Notes under the pieces: generated by a model
Databases searched by the model: none
What the model was told of the DNA's origin: nothing
What the model saw: only the letters and a program-made list of their open reading frames with translations
Assembly (NCBI GenBank): GCA_905182995.1
Contig: CAJJDP010000131.1
Location: 62,001-126,000 of the forward strand
Direction: 5' to 3'
DNA from: Paramecium octaurelia
Lineage: Eukaryota > Ciliophora > Oligohymenophorea > Peniculida > Parameciidae
DNA length: 64,000 nt
Made by a program: the position numbers and the translations under genes
Shown here: piece after piece, positions 15,445 to 26,841 of the stretch
How positions within the stretch are numbered: position 1 is the first letter of the stretch
How the letters are laid out: each line of letters begins with the position of its first letter

Positions 15445-16110
15445 ATGGATTTACCTCCACTTTCTGAACTAGAATTGTAGAATATCTACTCTTGGGTAAA
15501 ATATGAATATACTAAATTTCAGATTGATAAAATTCCACTCTCAAGACCGAAAAAGAACATTCAAAGAGACTTTGCTGATGGAGCCATGGTGGCTGAAGTT
15601 GTTTATCATTATCTCCCAAAATTGGTGGAAAAGCATAATTACCCTCAAGCACATAGCGTTTAATAAAAGTAATACAATTGGAGCACTCTCAATTTGAAAG
15701 TATATTTATATACAATCAATCATTAGGTATTCAAAAAACTTGGATTCCAGTTATCTAAAAATGATATTGATAGTGTCATTGCTTGTTCACCGGAGGCTGT
15801 TGAAAGGGTGTTAAAGTTATTACAAATTAAGATTGAAAAATATTTAGAACAATAGAAAGAATTGGAAAGGAGAGCCCTTGAATAATAAAAACAATAGTAA
15901 TAATAATCGCAACAAAAATAGTAGATGTAGGAAGATCCTCTACAAAACTAAGATTTAAGATTTATTCTGGCTGAAAAAAATTAAGCAATAACAGAGTTGA
16001 AGGAAACTGTAGAAATTTTATAATTAAAAGTCAAGAAGCTTGAATAACTATTATAAATCAAAGATAATAAAATTTAAGGATTAATCAATCAGTTGCAAGG
16101 TAAATAGTGA
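15445..16110 (+). CDS. SPEF1: SPEF1/CLAMP, ciliary calponin-homology protein
   Basis: Two introns (27 nt each) are removed to give 203 residues. The N-terminal 105 residues are a CH_2-type calponin-homology domain with IPLSRPKKNIQRDFADG, VAEVVYHYLPKLVE, YNWSTLN and KKLGFQLS. A Gln-rich linker follows, then a C-terminal coiled coil (TVEILQLKVKKLEQLLQIKD) matching the end of SPEF1. SPEF1/CLAMP binds and bundles microtubules and sits on central-pair or cortical microtubules of cilia, so an axonemal or cortical role is expected. Length and both conserved ends match the family. Confidence 0.9.
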
Positions 16111-16221
16111 ATTCTTATTATTTTCAATTATTTATAAAATTCATGTTCATGATTTATTTGCATTTGAATATCGCGTATACTTCTATATATATAATTTTAA
16201 AATTGACATTAAAATAGACTT

Positions 16222-16877
16222 ATGTCTAGTTAAAGCGAGGAGAGCGATGTATAAGATGATATCATCCATGACTACACTAGTAATTATACTAGTGAAAAGT
16301 CAAGTCAGCATCCTTATTAGGAGTCCCATGATGATGTTTATGAAAAAGTGCAATATGTTGAAGGTATACTTAAAAGTGGTATTTGGTATTTTCTAGTAAA
16401 TATTGTTCGTAAGTCAGAAGAAAATGATTCGCATTAGTAATCCCCTTCAATTCAATCGGTTTCTTCAGCAGAGCCTCCCAAAACTGCTGAAGATGAAGAA
16501 ACTGTTAAATCTTGCATGGAGTAGGCATCAAAAATAAACGAAAAACTAATGTACTAAAGGAAGTAACTTAAGGATCAATTCAAAGAGTTTTAGAACGTAA
16601 TTGTTTTAAAGATGAATTTAAGACTATGAATGCTGCAAGAAGTAACTTAAAAGATTTTGATATGCCATATCAAACTGCGCATTTCCCTTTATATTTAAAG
16701 ACCTAAGAGAAATTTGTGATTTTGCCAGCACAAAATCTCAATATCAGGAAAGGGACATTGGAATCATTTATCAAGACGAATTTGGAAAATGAAAACTCTG
16801 TGAAGAAGGCAGAATAGGACAAAAGAGTGGCATTTAAATAACGTAGGCCATACTAGAAAAGAAAATTCGACTCTTGA
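16222..16877 (+). CDS. Hypothetical protein
   Basis: Two introns (33 and 26 nt) are removed to give 198 residues. The N-terminal half is acidic and Ser-rich; the C-terminal half is basic, ending QRRPYQKRKFDS, with a hydrophobic patch FVILPAQNLNIRKGT. No known domain is recognised. It lies 111 bp after SPEF1 on the same strand. The 33-nt intron is at the long end of the range. Confidence 0.6.
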
Positions 16878-17058
16878 TTATGATGAAGCATTATATTTTC
16901 TTCCTTGTTTACAAAAGTAACATCCATTTATAAAATTATTTATGTCTGCTAACTCCAAAGATGCTCCATCATATTAAACTTTAATTTTCATAATAATATA
17001 TCATACAATTTTGAAGATATAACATTGATTGATAAATCTTACACATTAAAAAATAGTT

Positions 17059-17342
17059 ATGGAGGATGGTTAAGTAAAATGACATGTACATAGCAATTTA
17101 ATGATATTTTCAGAATAAAACTATTGAATGAATTTAGTATCGGAGAAAAGATACAAGAATAATAAAAATTGTACTAACTTAAGAATCAAAGCTTAGATAA
17201 TGTGTTCTATGATGGAGTGGTGCGTGATACAAAAGTATTTAATGGGAGCAATAAGGCTTGTGAGAATCAACAAAAAAAGCCAAAGAATATTGAATTCTGT
17301 TAAATTACTAGAAAGAATTGGAGGTGGAGGATGCTTTATTGA
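17059..17342 (+). CDS. Short hypothetical ORF, uncertain
   Basis: With a 20-nt intron after the fifth codon the frame gives 87 residues (MEDGQ then QFNDIFRIKLLNEFSIGEK ...). Codon content looks coding. Another frame just after it (ELEVEDALLKRYVEL near 17320-17355) also looks coding, so the true 3' end may need a splice I could not find. No family recognised. Confidence 0.35.
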
Positions 17343-17468
17343 AAAGATACGTTGAGCTTTGTTAGGTAATGATTTATTATTATATAAATAAATATCTTGT
17401 TATAAATCACATTATTAAAATAATATTTTCTTTAAATTTAGAATGTGTATTTAATAATTATTTATAAT

Positions 17469-19966
17469 ATGGGAGTTTGTATTAGTAAAATTACAGGGCC
17501 TCAACCTGAAATTACCATGGATCCCATGCCTATAGTTTAACCTCAAAAGGGAATTCACTCGATGAGCAGTTTGCCAGCTGAAGTATGTCAAATGCAAATA
17601 TATCAATAAAGCCAAGAAGAGGGGACAAGAAACGTTAGGCTAAAATAGAAGTGCTGGAAGAATAGATACATGAGAATGTTGCAAAATAGCCGAAAGAAAA
17701 ATCTCCTTTTGATTTTCAGATGATTTTGAATGCTTTTGGAAACCATTTTATGTTTGCTCAACTTGATAATGACGATAAGTAAAGATAAGCACTATGATTA
17801 GAGCTAAATTAATTGATGATATGTATTACGTTACGGCCAAGAATACAGATTACATTTTTAAATAGGGGGACAAAGCAACATTATTTTTTATAATTGGTAG
17901 AACTTCATGATTAATAAGTAAGAAAGAGGAGATTGTAAAATTATCCTAAATGATGAAGTAAAGAGAGTGTTGAAAACTCCGGCGTTTTTTGGAGAATTGG
18001 CTTTAATGTATCATGCGCCAAGATCTGCTTCAGTATAGGCAATAGGAGATTGTGGATTTTGGGTATTGGAAAGGAAGAAATTTAGAAAAGCAGTTGAGGA
18101 CATTCAACAAAAGGCTTACGAGACAAACAGAAAGTTCTTGGATTAGGTTAAATTTTTTGGTATTGTGTTGTGTATTTAATGGCTAGACTTCATGACTGAG
18201 GAATAAAGAGACAGCATAGCAAATGTGTTGATAACATTGAAATTCAAGCAGGGGGAGCTAATTGTTAATGAAGGGGACATGGCAAATTCATTTTACATTA
18301 TCCAGAAAGGAATTGTATCGGTCACAAAGTAGGGATAGTTCTTGAGATACATGAATTAAGGAGACTCTTTTGGAGAATAAGCCCTTTTTGGTAATTGTGT
18401 AAGAGGAGCAACTGTGAAAGCCAATGAGGAGGATGTGAATCTGTTATCGTTGAGTAGGGAAGATATTACAACTATTCTGGGAGAGAAGATTCAGGTACCA
18501 TAATTGCATTTATTTAGTTGAATAGTTAATCATTTATACAAATATGCAGAAATGGGCATTTGAAAAACATCCCTAATTAAGGGATCTGACTAAGATGTAA
18601 ATCTAAAAGATAGTGTCAAACTTTAAGATTAAGACTTATGAAAGTAAAGAGTATTTATTCTCGAAAAATCAAATGATAGACAAACTTATTATTATTCTTG
18701 ATGGTTAATTAGAGTTTGATGGATAACTATATAATAATGGTCAATTATTTGGGGACAAGTTCCTCCAAGTTGAGGAATCCAAAAGAAAAATTAGTTCAGA
18801 TATCGTAACCACTCGCAAAACTACGTTATCTGTACTTCCTTTTAAGTAGTTCTTTGAATGCATCGGAGGAGAATTGGAAACTGTGGTCAAGAAAAACAAG
18901 GACAGGGCTGGTTCTTCAAGCTTGTTAGAGAAACGATAGAAGAGCAATTACTCTCTGCTCACCTTGGATGATTTCATTGGATTGGAACTTTTAGGAGAAG
19001 GCACATTCGGAAATGCTTATTTGGTGAAGGACATCCCTCAATAAAATTTGCATGTCATGAAATGTATTCCAAAAGTAAACATTATTGCAAACAATACTGA
19101 AAGACATATGAAAAATGAGAAACAAGTTTTGGAACTGTTGAATCATCCCAGTTTGGTCTGTTTTCATAGATCATTTAAAGATCAAAATTACATATACTTA
19201 TTGACAGAGTACGTCAAGGGCAAAGAACTATTTCATGTTATCAGAGATCTCGGTTTGCTCAATTCTTATGAGACTCAATTCTATATTGCTTAGATGATTA
19301 ACATTTTAGAGAAGCTTCACTCTTATCACATTATATACAGAGATATAAAGCCAGAGAATTTTATCGTAATGGAAAACGGGTACTTAAAACTTATAGATAT
19401 GGGCACAGCCAAAGTCTTGAAGTCCAGGGCTTCGAAGACTTACACCATTGTTGGCACACCTCATTACATGTCTCCTGAAATCCTGAAAGGCAAAGGCTAC
19501 ACATTCTCCACTGATCTGTGGTCTTTGGGAATTTGCTTTTTCGAATTAATGTGCGGAGAAGTTCCCTTTGCAGGCAATGAAGATGATGACCCGTATCAAT
19601 TATTCTTATTTAGATACATAATCTAAGAAGCCATTCTCAATGGGCGAGTTGAGTACCCTTAGTTTTTGAAAGACTTTAAAGCCATTAAACTGATGGATCA
19701 ATTGATGAATAGGACACCCGAGCTAAGATTGGGCGGATCATATGATGCTCTCAAAGTTCATTCTTGGTTTGATGGATTTTAGTGGGTAAATTAATGATTC
19801 TATAATTTTAAAGGAAGAATTAGAAATGATGGAAATCAAGCCTCCACACATTCCGAAACTTTAACAACTGAATTATTAGGAAATTCCTTTCCTTGAAATG
19901 ATAAAAAGAGATACATGTCCAGAAATGATCTGCACAGTGACAGTAGATTGGGATTAGGAATTCTGA
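17469..19966 (+). CDS. cGMP-dependent protein kinase (PKG)
   Basis: Six introns (29, 23, 26, 27, 31 and 28 nt) are removed to give 777 residues. It begins MGVCIS, a likely N-myristoylation and palmitoylation site. Two cyclic-nucleotide-binding domains carry the phosphate-binding cassette (FFGELALMYHAPRSAS near residue 180; FGEQALFGNCVRGATV near 310). A third, degenerate one follows (about 345-460). The kinase domain covers about 465-730: LGEGTFGNAY, HVMKCIP, YRDIKPEN, IDMGTAK, GTPHYMSPE, FFELMCGEVPF, then an AGC tail. PKG transduces cGMP signals and in ciliates has been linked to ciliary motility. The metal-binding motif is DMG rather than DFG, and HRD is YRD as in other PKGs. The stop is 67 bp before the neighbouring membrane-protein gene's stop. 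Confidence 0.9.
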
Positions 19967-20033
19967 AATATATTTGCTCATTTATAATTGTAAATCTTTT
20001 CTTATTATTAACCATATTCTATGATAAATCATC

Positions 20034-23000
20034 TCAGAGTAGTGTATCAGCTATTTTCTTCTTCTTACAACAATATACTATGATTCCAATACCAAGCACC
20101 CCTCCTGCACCTCCTGCGGCATAAAGCAATATATGAGAATCCTCTTCTGGGTCTTCGGACTCAACCTCAATATTCAACGACAGCACTTGACTGTTATCTT
20201 GATTCTCAACTGAAATATTTAAGACCTCTGATTTCATGGTTCCGTTATAAACTATCTTGGGGGAAGGATTAACTTCATATCTTGTTAGTGTACTAAAGTC
20301 ATAACTATTAAGCAAGACATATTCCTATGAAATTAGAATGATATTTACCTTATTATTCAATTGATAGGAAATCAATTACTTTTCTTTCCTAAGATAATCA
20401 TTTGAAAATTCAAGTGCTCCAAAGAATAGAATAGGAACGTGTTTCTAATTATTCTTTGGAAGCCGATAAGCAGCCAAAATTTTATCGTCGTTTGCCCAAT
20501 AGCAATATACAATTAATAGCAAATCATTCTACAAACTTATCGTGGGAATATTACTCACAGTATGGCTCTCAAACAAAGCAAAGTCATGATAACCTTAGAT
20601 AACTGCAAAAACTTCTTGATCTTTTAATTCACATCTTAGATCTTAGCAAGTGAAATTAAAATTGATTCCATAATGAGCACCATTTCTGGCAAAAAACAAA
20701 AATTTCCCTTGAAATAGCTCATCCACTAATGTAGTTGATAATACTTCAATTTCAACAAAATGACCTCCCAGATAATATTCCTTATCTAAAAATTCATCCA
20801 TATCAATAGTAAATTGATTAAATATACTCAATTTTTCATCTTTTATCCTGAACTCTGTTATGAGGAAGTTATAATCATTTTCGCTAAATGAGTATAAATG
20901 AAAATGGTTATCCTTAATCTTCACTATTGTATTTGAAGATTATTATCTATCAAAATATTTGTAACCAAAATATTTAGCTTTCTCAAGGCTTAATAATGAT
21001 TCTTAAATGCCCCAAGCATATATTGAGAAGGTTTCGGTTAAAAACAAGTTGTTGTCAAATATGAATGCCTTATCAAAAGCATAAACGATTGGAAGGCCTT
21101 TGCTACTCTAGCATTCTTGATTCTTGCAAACGATCCCAAATAACGTATCTTTCTTACCTTACATGCAGGAAAGTATAAAATTTAATCTTATCCATAAAGA
21201 ATTGATTTGCAATAGACATCATTATCTTCGAATGTAAACTCTTTAATAAGATCTCCATTTGCTTTGTCTACCAAACTATAGGTCTGGTTGTAAAGAACAA
21301 AAAATGTAGTATCATCAAAGTTCCTAATTGATTTTGAACCTTTATAAAACATATGTTCAGTCTCCTTTATTTATTCAATGATCTATATGTTATTATTACT
21401 GTCGTCATTTAGCAATTAGAATCGAACAACTTATCCAGAGTACCAATCAGATCCCATATCTTGAACGAAATTATCTTACTCTGCCTCATCAAGTTTTGTC
21501 ACTATGTTGAGTTTTTCAGGGTAAACTTCGATTTTTGTATTCGAGTTGACATATTTGAATTTCTATTTTATGTTCAATTTGCTTTTATCATTTGAACATG
21601 ATACTTGAGTTTGGCTATAGGCTATATTGCACAAAAATATCATTGTTCATATTAATTGTATAACTGAATTAGAAATCTCTATTTGGACATTCTATCATGA
21701 GTTTTTGTTTTTAAAAATATACTAAACACCACTTTACAAAAAATATATCCTTCACATCTTTATCAATACTAAACTCTCTCAATAAACTATCATGCCTAGG
21801 ATTGCTAAGACCATACATCAACACCTTATCTTAACTTTTCACAAAGACAGCATCCAAATATAGGCCGGGTACAATATTCTCGAGTAAGTTTTCCATATCA
21901 TACTAATATTAGGGTAAGGACTTATCGAATACTATATTGCATAAACTCTACATGAAATAACTTAAAATTTCATGCTTTCCATTTTTCCTCTTCTATGCAA
22001 ACACAATATTCGGGCTTACCATTAGGAATTTGATGTTTTCAACATCTTTTATTTAAATCTAATTGACAACATAATGAAGACTAAAGTCTAAATAAAGAAT
22101 CACCAATAATTGATCTTATTTATTAAACAAGAAAAGCAAGCAACTCTCACTTTTACTAAGCTACTAGATAAATAGCTTATTCGGTTTAATAAATTCATAA
22201 TCTTTGGATGAAAATGAGTATAATAAGTTCATCTACAAAGCTATTTCGTAGACATATACGACTTATTATTTCGATGAGGATAGTACTAAAGTAAATGTAA
22301 AAGATGTCATTATATCTATTTCTTTTTCTTTATCCAAAGTGAAGATTTCCTTTTAAACATCAACAGGACCCTTATAAATAATTTTTGACAGTTGTTCTGA
22401 TGATATCAAAGTCAAAATTGAAATTTAGTCTAAGTAGCTCGAAATACACGTGTTTTCTTTCGTCAATTTATAATCAAGTTAAGTTTATAAAGCTGTTGAG
22501 CATTCATTCATTCCATATTGGCATTCCTGGAAAGTGAGTTTCAATTTATCATCTTATGATATCACCATAATTAGACTTCCTAAGTATTCAACAGCTTGTA
22601 AGAATGCATAGTTTGAATTAAATTAAATATCTACAGCGACATTATAAGATTTGATTTAATAGAAATTATCTAAGATCTTATCTTATTCGTCTAAAACAAC
22701 AATACTTATATTTGGACCTTAAACAATTTTAAAATAATGACTGATTTCAGTATTTGGTTAGGCGAAGAATGGATTCCAAAACATAAATTCATCTTTTCGT
22801 ACTTATATCAATTATTAGCTATCAGAGGCAATAGTTTAATATTCAATATTCAAAGTGCAACCTTGATGAATTACCTATGCTTAGTAGACATTCAAGTCTG
22901 TCTCGTCAATAGGATGGTAGACCAAATTAACATAGTACTAGTTTGTGAGCCTTAAAATTCTGTTTCCTTAATTGAAAATATTTCATTGCTCTATGAATCA

Positions 23001-25588
23001 ATTAAGACTTATGAGAAATCACCTACCATATTGTATGTAATTTCATTATTTATTATTTGTATTAAGGATTCAGAAGAAGCTAAATTGCTATATCTACCAA
23101 TTAGATATGTAGTGTAATTACTTGGATCAAAGGGGAGTTTCAGTAAATAGTTTGGTTATGACGATTCATAAAAAAATGATTTTCCAATTCCTATATACTT
23201 TTTTTGCTAGAAATCAAAATCATAGGAAAAAATTTTATATTTACACCATTATACTTCTAAATTCCATTCATTATTATAATGTTATAGATATACAATATTN
23301 TTGCATAAACTCTACATGAAATAACTTAAAATTTCATGCTTTCCATTTTTCCTCTTCTATGCAAACACAATATTCGGGCTTACCATTAGGAATTTGATGT
23401 TTTCAACATCTTTTATTTAAATCTAATTGACAACATAATGAAGACTAAAGTCTAAATAAAGAATCACCAATAATTGATCTTATTTATTAAACAAGAAAAG
23501 CAAGCAACTCTCACTTTTACTAAGCTACTAGATAAATAGCTTATTCGGTTTAATAAATTCATAATCTTTGGATGAAAATGAGTATAATAAGTTCATCTAC
23601 AAAGCTATTTCGTAGACATATACGACTTATTATTTCGATGAGGATAGTACTAAAGTAAATGTAAAAGATGTCATTATATCTATTTCTTTTTCTTTATCCA
23701 AAGTGAAGATTTCCTTTTAAACATCAACAGGACCCTTATAAATAATTTTTGACAGTTGTTCTGATGATATCAAAGTCAAAATTGAAATTTAGTCTAAGTA
23801 GCTCGAAATACACGTGTTTTCTTTCGTCAATTTATAATCAAGTTAAGTTTATAAAGCTGTTGAGCATTCATTCATTCCATATTGGCATTCCTGGAAAGTG
23901 AGTTTCAATTTATCATCTTATGATATCACCATAATTAGACTTCCTAAGTATTCAACAGCTTGTAAGAATGCATAGTTTGAATTAAATTAAATATCTACAG
24001 CGACATTATAAGATTTGATTTAATAGAAATTATCTAAGATCTTATCTTATTCGTCTAAAACAACAATACTTATATTTGGACCTTAAACAATTTTAAAATA
24101 ATGACTGATTTCAGTATTTGGTTAGGCGAAGAATGGATTCCAAAACATAAATTCATCTTTTCGTACTTATATCAATTATTAGCTATCAGAGGCAATAGTT
24201 TAATATTCAATATTCAAAGTGCAACCTTGATGAATTACCTATGCTTAGTAGACATTCAAGTCTGTCTCGTCAATAGGATGGTAGACCAAATTAACATAGT
24301 ACTAGTTTGTGAGCCTTAAAATTCTGTTTCCTTAATTGAAAATATTTCATTGCTCTATGAATCAATTAAGACTTATGAGAAATCACCTACCATATTGTAT
24401 GTAATTTCATTATTTATTATTTGTATTAAGGATTCAGAAGAAGCTAAATTGCTATATCTACCAATTAGATATGTAGTGTAATTACTTGGATCAAAGGGGA
24501 GTTTCAGTAAATAGTTTGGTTATGACGATTCATAAAAAAATGATTTTCCAATTCCTATATACTTTTTTTGCTAGAAATCAAAATCATAGGAAAAAATTTT
24601 ATATTTACACCATTATACTTCTAAATTCCATTCATTATTATAATGTTATAGATATACAATATTTTGGAAATCATCTAGGAAAGTAAATTAATAGGTGTCA
24701 CTGCATTTGAAATCCAAAATTAAAAAATTTGAGTAATCTGTATATAATAAAGTGAAATCATTATCTATAAAAAATTAGCTATTTATTGTTGCAAATTTGT
24801 GAGTTCAAGGGTTTCAGAGTTATATTGAAACATTTCCACTTAATTCTAATTATTATATTGATTCTTCTTAGTAACTCTGTATAAGTACTTACTTTGAATA
24901 TATAGTTGTCTTTCTTAGTTTTTAGAGTATGGATAATCATTTAGTATTTTTGACTTTTTAATTTAATCTCCAATTTGAAATATATAAAAATAATTGGTTT
25001 CTACTTCATCTATCATCTCAATACAATCTATGATTACAGATTTACTTGTTATCCAAACAAAATCATAGCAAATAATCTAATCAGTGGATCCAATATTAAT
25101 TGATTTATCAAATTTAGGCATCCTGTCTTCATTGCTGTACCATTATTCTAAATTATATATTAATTCATATTAATTCTTAACAATTCTCAATATACCATAT
25201 TAATTAGGCCAGTATCTATCCTTCCTTTAAACTCCATCGAATTTGATTATCTTATTGTCCTCTACAAATATAATAAAGAATTTACATTGTGTTTCATCAA
25301 CTATACCACTACTTAACAATTGAATTGGTTAGTTTAATTAAAGTTTATTATTGTGATCAATCAATTCATAATCAGCAAAATCTTTCGAATTATGGAAAGC
25401 TTAATCTATTTCAAACGACAAATATTCATTATTGTTTCCACAGTAGTTTTGTTAACTTTTGCTATGACCGTTATTCATTTAAGCTTTACTAAAGATTTTA
25501 TTAATTTTCCCCTTAGTTTCACATAATCTCCTTCATAACGAGTGCATTACAAAGCAATAGCTTTCGAAATGAAAAGGAGCAAAAACAT
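20034..25588 (-). CDS. Large type I membrane protein, copy 1 (split by assembly duplication)
   Basis: The N-terminus MFLLLFISKAIALQC is a signal peptide. A long, beta-rich, Tyr/Asn/Phe-rich ectodomain with scattered acidic loops follows, ending with one membrane span (LLYAAGGAGGVLGIGIIVYCC) and a short basic tail KKKKIADTLL. Collapsing the artefactual repeat at 21937-24663 leaves about 4.2 kb, near 1,390 codons. A 24-nt in-frame intron lies near 20315-20340. The reading frame around 25430-25500, just after the signal peptide, is uncertain: a TGA there is not removed by an obvious intron. No domain family is recognised; surface or secretory-pathway location is inferred from signal peptide and span. 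The paralogue lies at 26842-32266. Confidence 0.7.
21937..23299. repeat. Assembly duplicate A, copy 1
   Basis: These 1,363 bases recur at 23301-24663, directly after a single N, with an exact offset of 1,364. Boundaries match to the base (ttgcataaac at the left end, tacaatatt at the right). It is best read as two contig ends that overlap but were not merged. Confidence 0.9.
23300..23300. other. Single N, false gap A
   Basis: An undetermined base sits exactly between the two identical copies of duplicate A. Confidence 0.95.
23301..24663. repeat. Assembly duplicate A, copy 2
   Basis: Second copy of the 1,363-base overlap inside membrane-protein copy 1. Only one of the two should be kept. Confidence 0.9.
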
Positions 25589-26679
25589 AATTTATTAATG
25601 ATTTAATAGTTTAATTGGATACTGATAAATCTAACAGATTCTATTAATATTATAATAAATGAAAGCTAATTTATATTAAATACAATATATAATACACACA
25701 AAAATTCCAATTAATCAAAGAATTTATTTAAAAATATACTTTTCTATTTTTAAATCTAGTTAAGTTCATAGTTTAAATGAGCTAATAAATCAAATAAAAT
25801 GTGAAATGAGATTTCATTATTATCATTTGATAATGTTATAGATGAGATAATCTTATTTTTATTTTTTTGTTCCTTCAAATTATAAGCTGTCTTTTCCTTT
25901 GGACAATTTGAATACAATTTTATTGATCTTATCACTCAATATATCTAGAATTAGGTATGAATTATTTTTATAAAATTTAATATTTTTAGATATTCTCCAT
26001 AATTCAACCAATATATAGAGATTCAATTATTCTTTTTGAATTTGTAAATATAGAATACTTGAATTTACTTTTAGTTTTATTTTTGGTTATTTCTCCTAAT
26101 TTGCTTTGTTTTCTTATTCAAAGTTTCACTTGGGATAGGATTGCTTATATTCTATTGATTAGGTTTTAGATCATTTAAGAATTGGCCTTAACTTATTTCC
26201 AGTAAGATGTATTGAAAGTTAGAATGATCCTATTATTATTCAAAAACAGTAATTTAGATCTAATTATGTGATGATTGTAAAAGAGCAAATAGTAAGGATT
26301 TAGTATAAAAAGAACATTCAACATTTTAGTTCATCTAGAGTGTGCTCTCATCAAATCCCAAAAGTTTGCTAACTATTATTTATAATAAATTATTTGGAAG
26401 CATGTGTGAGAGTTTGCTTTTGAAATTAGTTACCCTATTTTTAGTTTGAGAAACCTAGATCTTAAAGTAACTAACTCTACATCATCCTTCTGAAAAATTG
26501 AATGGCTTTTAAATAGCCCAAGCCATTAATTTTAAATAAATCATTTCCAGAAGACAATCTCATTTCAATAGATATCTTGACCAAATAAGCTCTTATAAAG
26601 AAAAAAAAGCCTGCAGAGATTAGAAAAATAACACATTTATTTTCATAAAAAAGATATGTTTGACTAGATTAGAGTATAA
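25589..26679. other. Spacer between the duplicated units, with coding-like fragments
   Basis: AT-rich. On the + strand between about 26100 and 26665 several short coding-like runs lie in different frames, for example QNDPIIIQKQQFRSNYV near 26225 and MAFKQPKPLILNKS from 26501. They do not join by introns I can see. They may be remnants of a gene broken by the duplication; they do not resemble PKG. Nothing is supported as an intact gene. Confidence 0.4.
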
Positions 26680-26838
26680 TCGTTTTGGAGGATAAAATTA
26701 AGTCTCCACACCTTCCTAAACTTTAACAACTGATGATCTGCAAAGTGATAGTAGATTGGGAATAGGAATTTTAAAATATATTTGCTCATTTATAATTGTA
26801 AATCTTTTCATAATATTAACCATATTTTATTATAAATC
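26680..26838 (+). pseudogene. Remnant of the PKG gene 3' end
   Basis: Matches the PKG tail at about 19835-20030: IKSPHLPKLQQL against IKPPHIPKLQQL, then MICKVIVDWEQEF against MICTVTVDWDQEF. About 55-60 bases between the two blocks are missing here, and the PKG stop (TGA) is changed so the frame runs on. The following 80 bases of spacer are also shared. It marks the breakpoint of the tandem duplication; the rest of the kinase is absent. Confidence 0.75.
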
Positions 26839-26841
26839 AAC

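Larger units (their letters stand above)
19840..25588. repeat. Segmental duplication, unit 1 (PKG tail plus membrane-protein gene)
   Basis: This segment and 26680-32266 share the same order: 3' end of the PKG reading frame, a short conserved spacer, and a large minus-strand membrane-protein gene. Identity is clear by eye along most of the length and nearly complete in the N-terminal part of the genes. A direct tandem duplication with one breakpoint inside the PKG gene explains it. Confidence 0.75.

Noticed and set aside
22737..22955. Plus-strand frame, repeated at 24101-24319
   Set aside because: It is antisense to the membrane-protein gene; the repeat is the assembly duplicate, so the recurrence is not conservation.
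21937..24663. Genuine tandem repeat of 1.36 kb within a gene
   Set aside because: Copies are identical and separated only by an N; two other Ns show the same pattern, so a systematic assembly error is far more likely.
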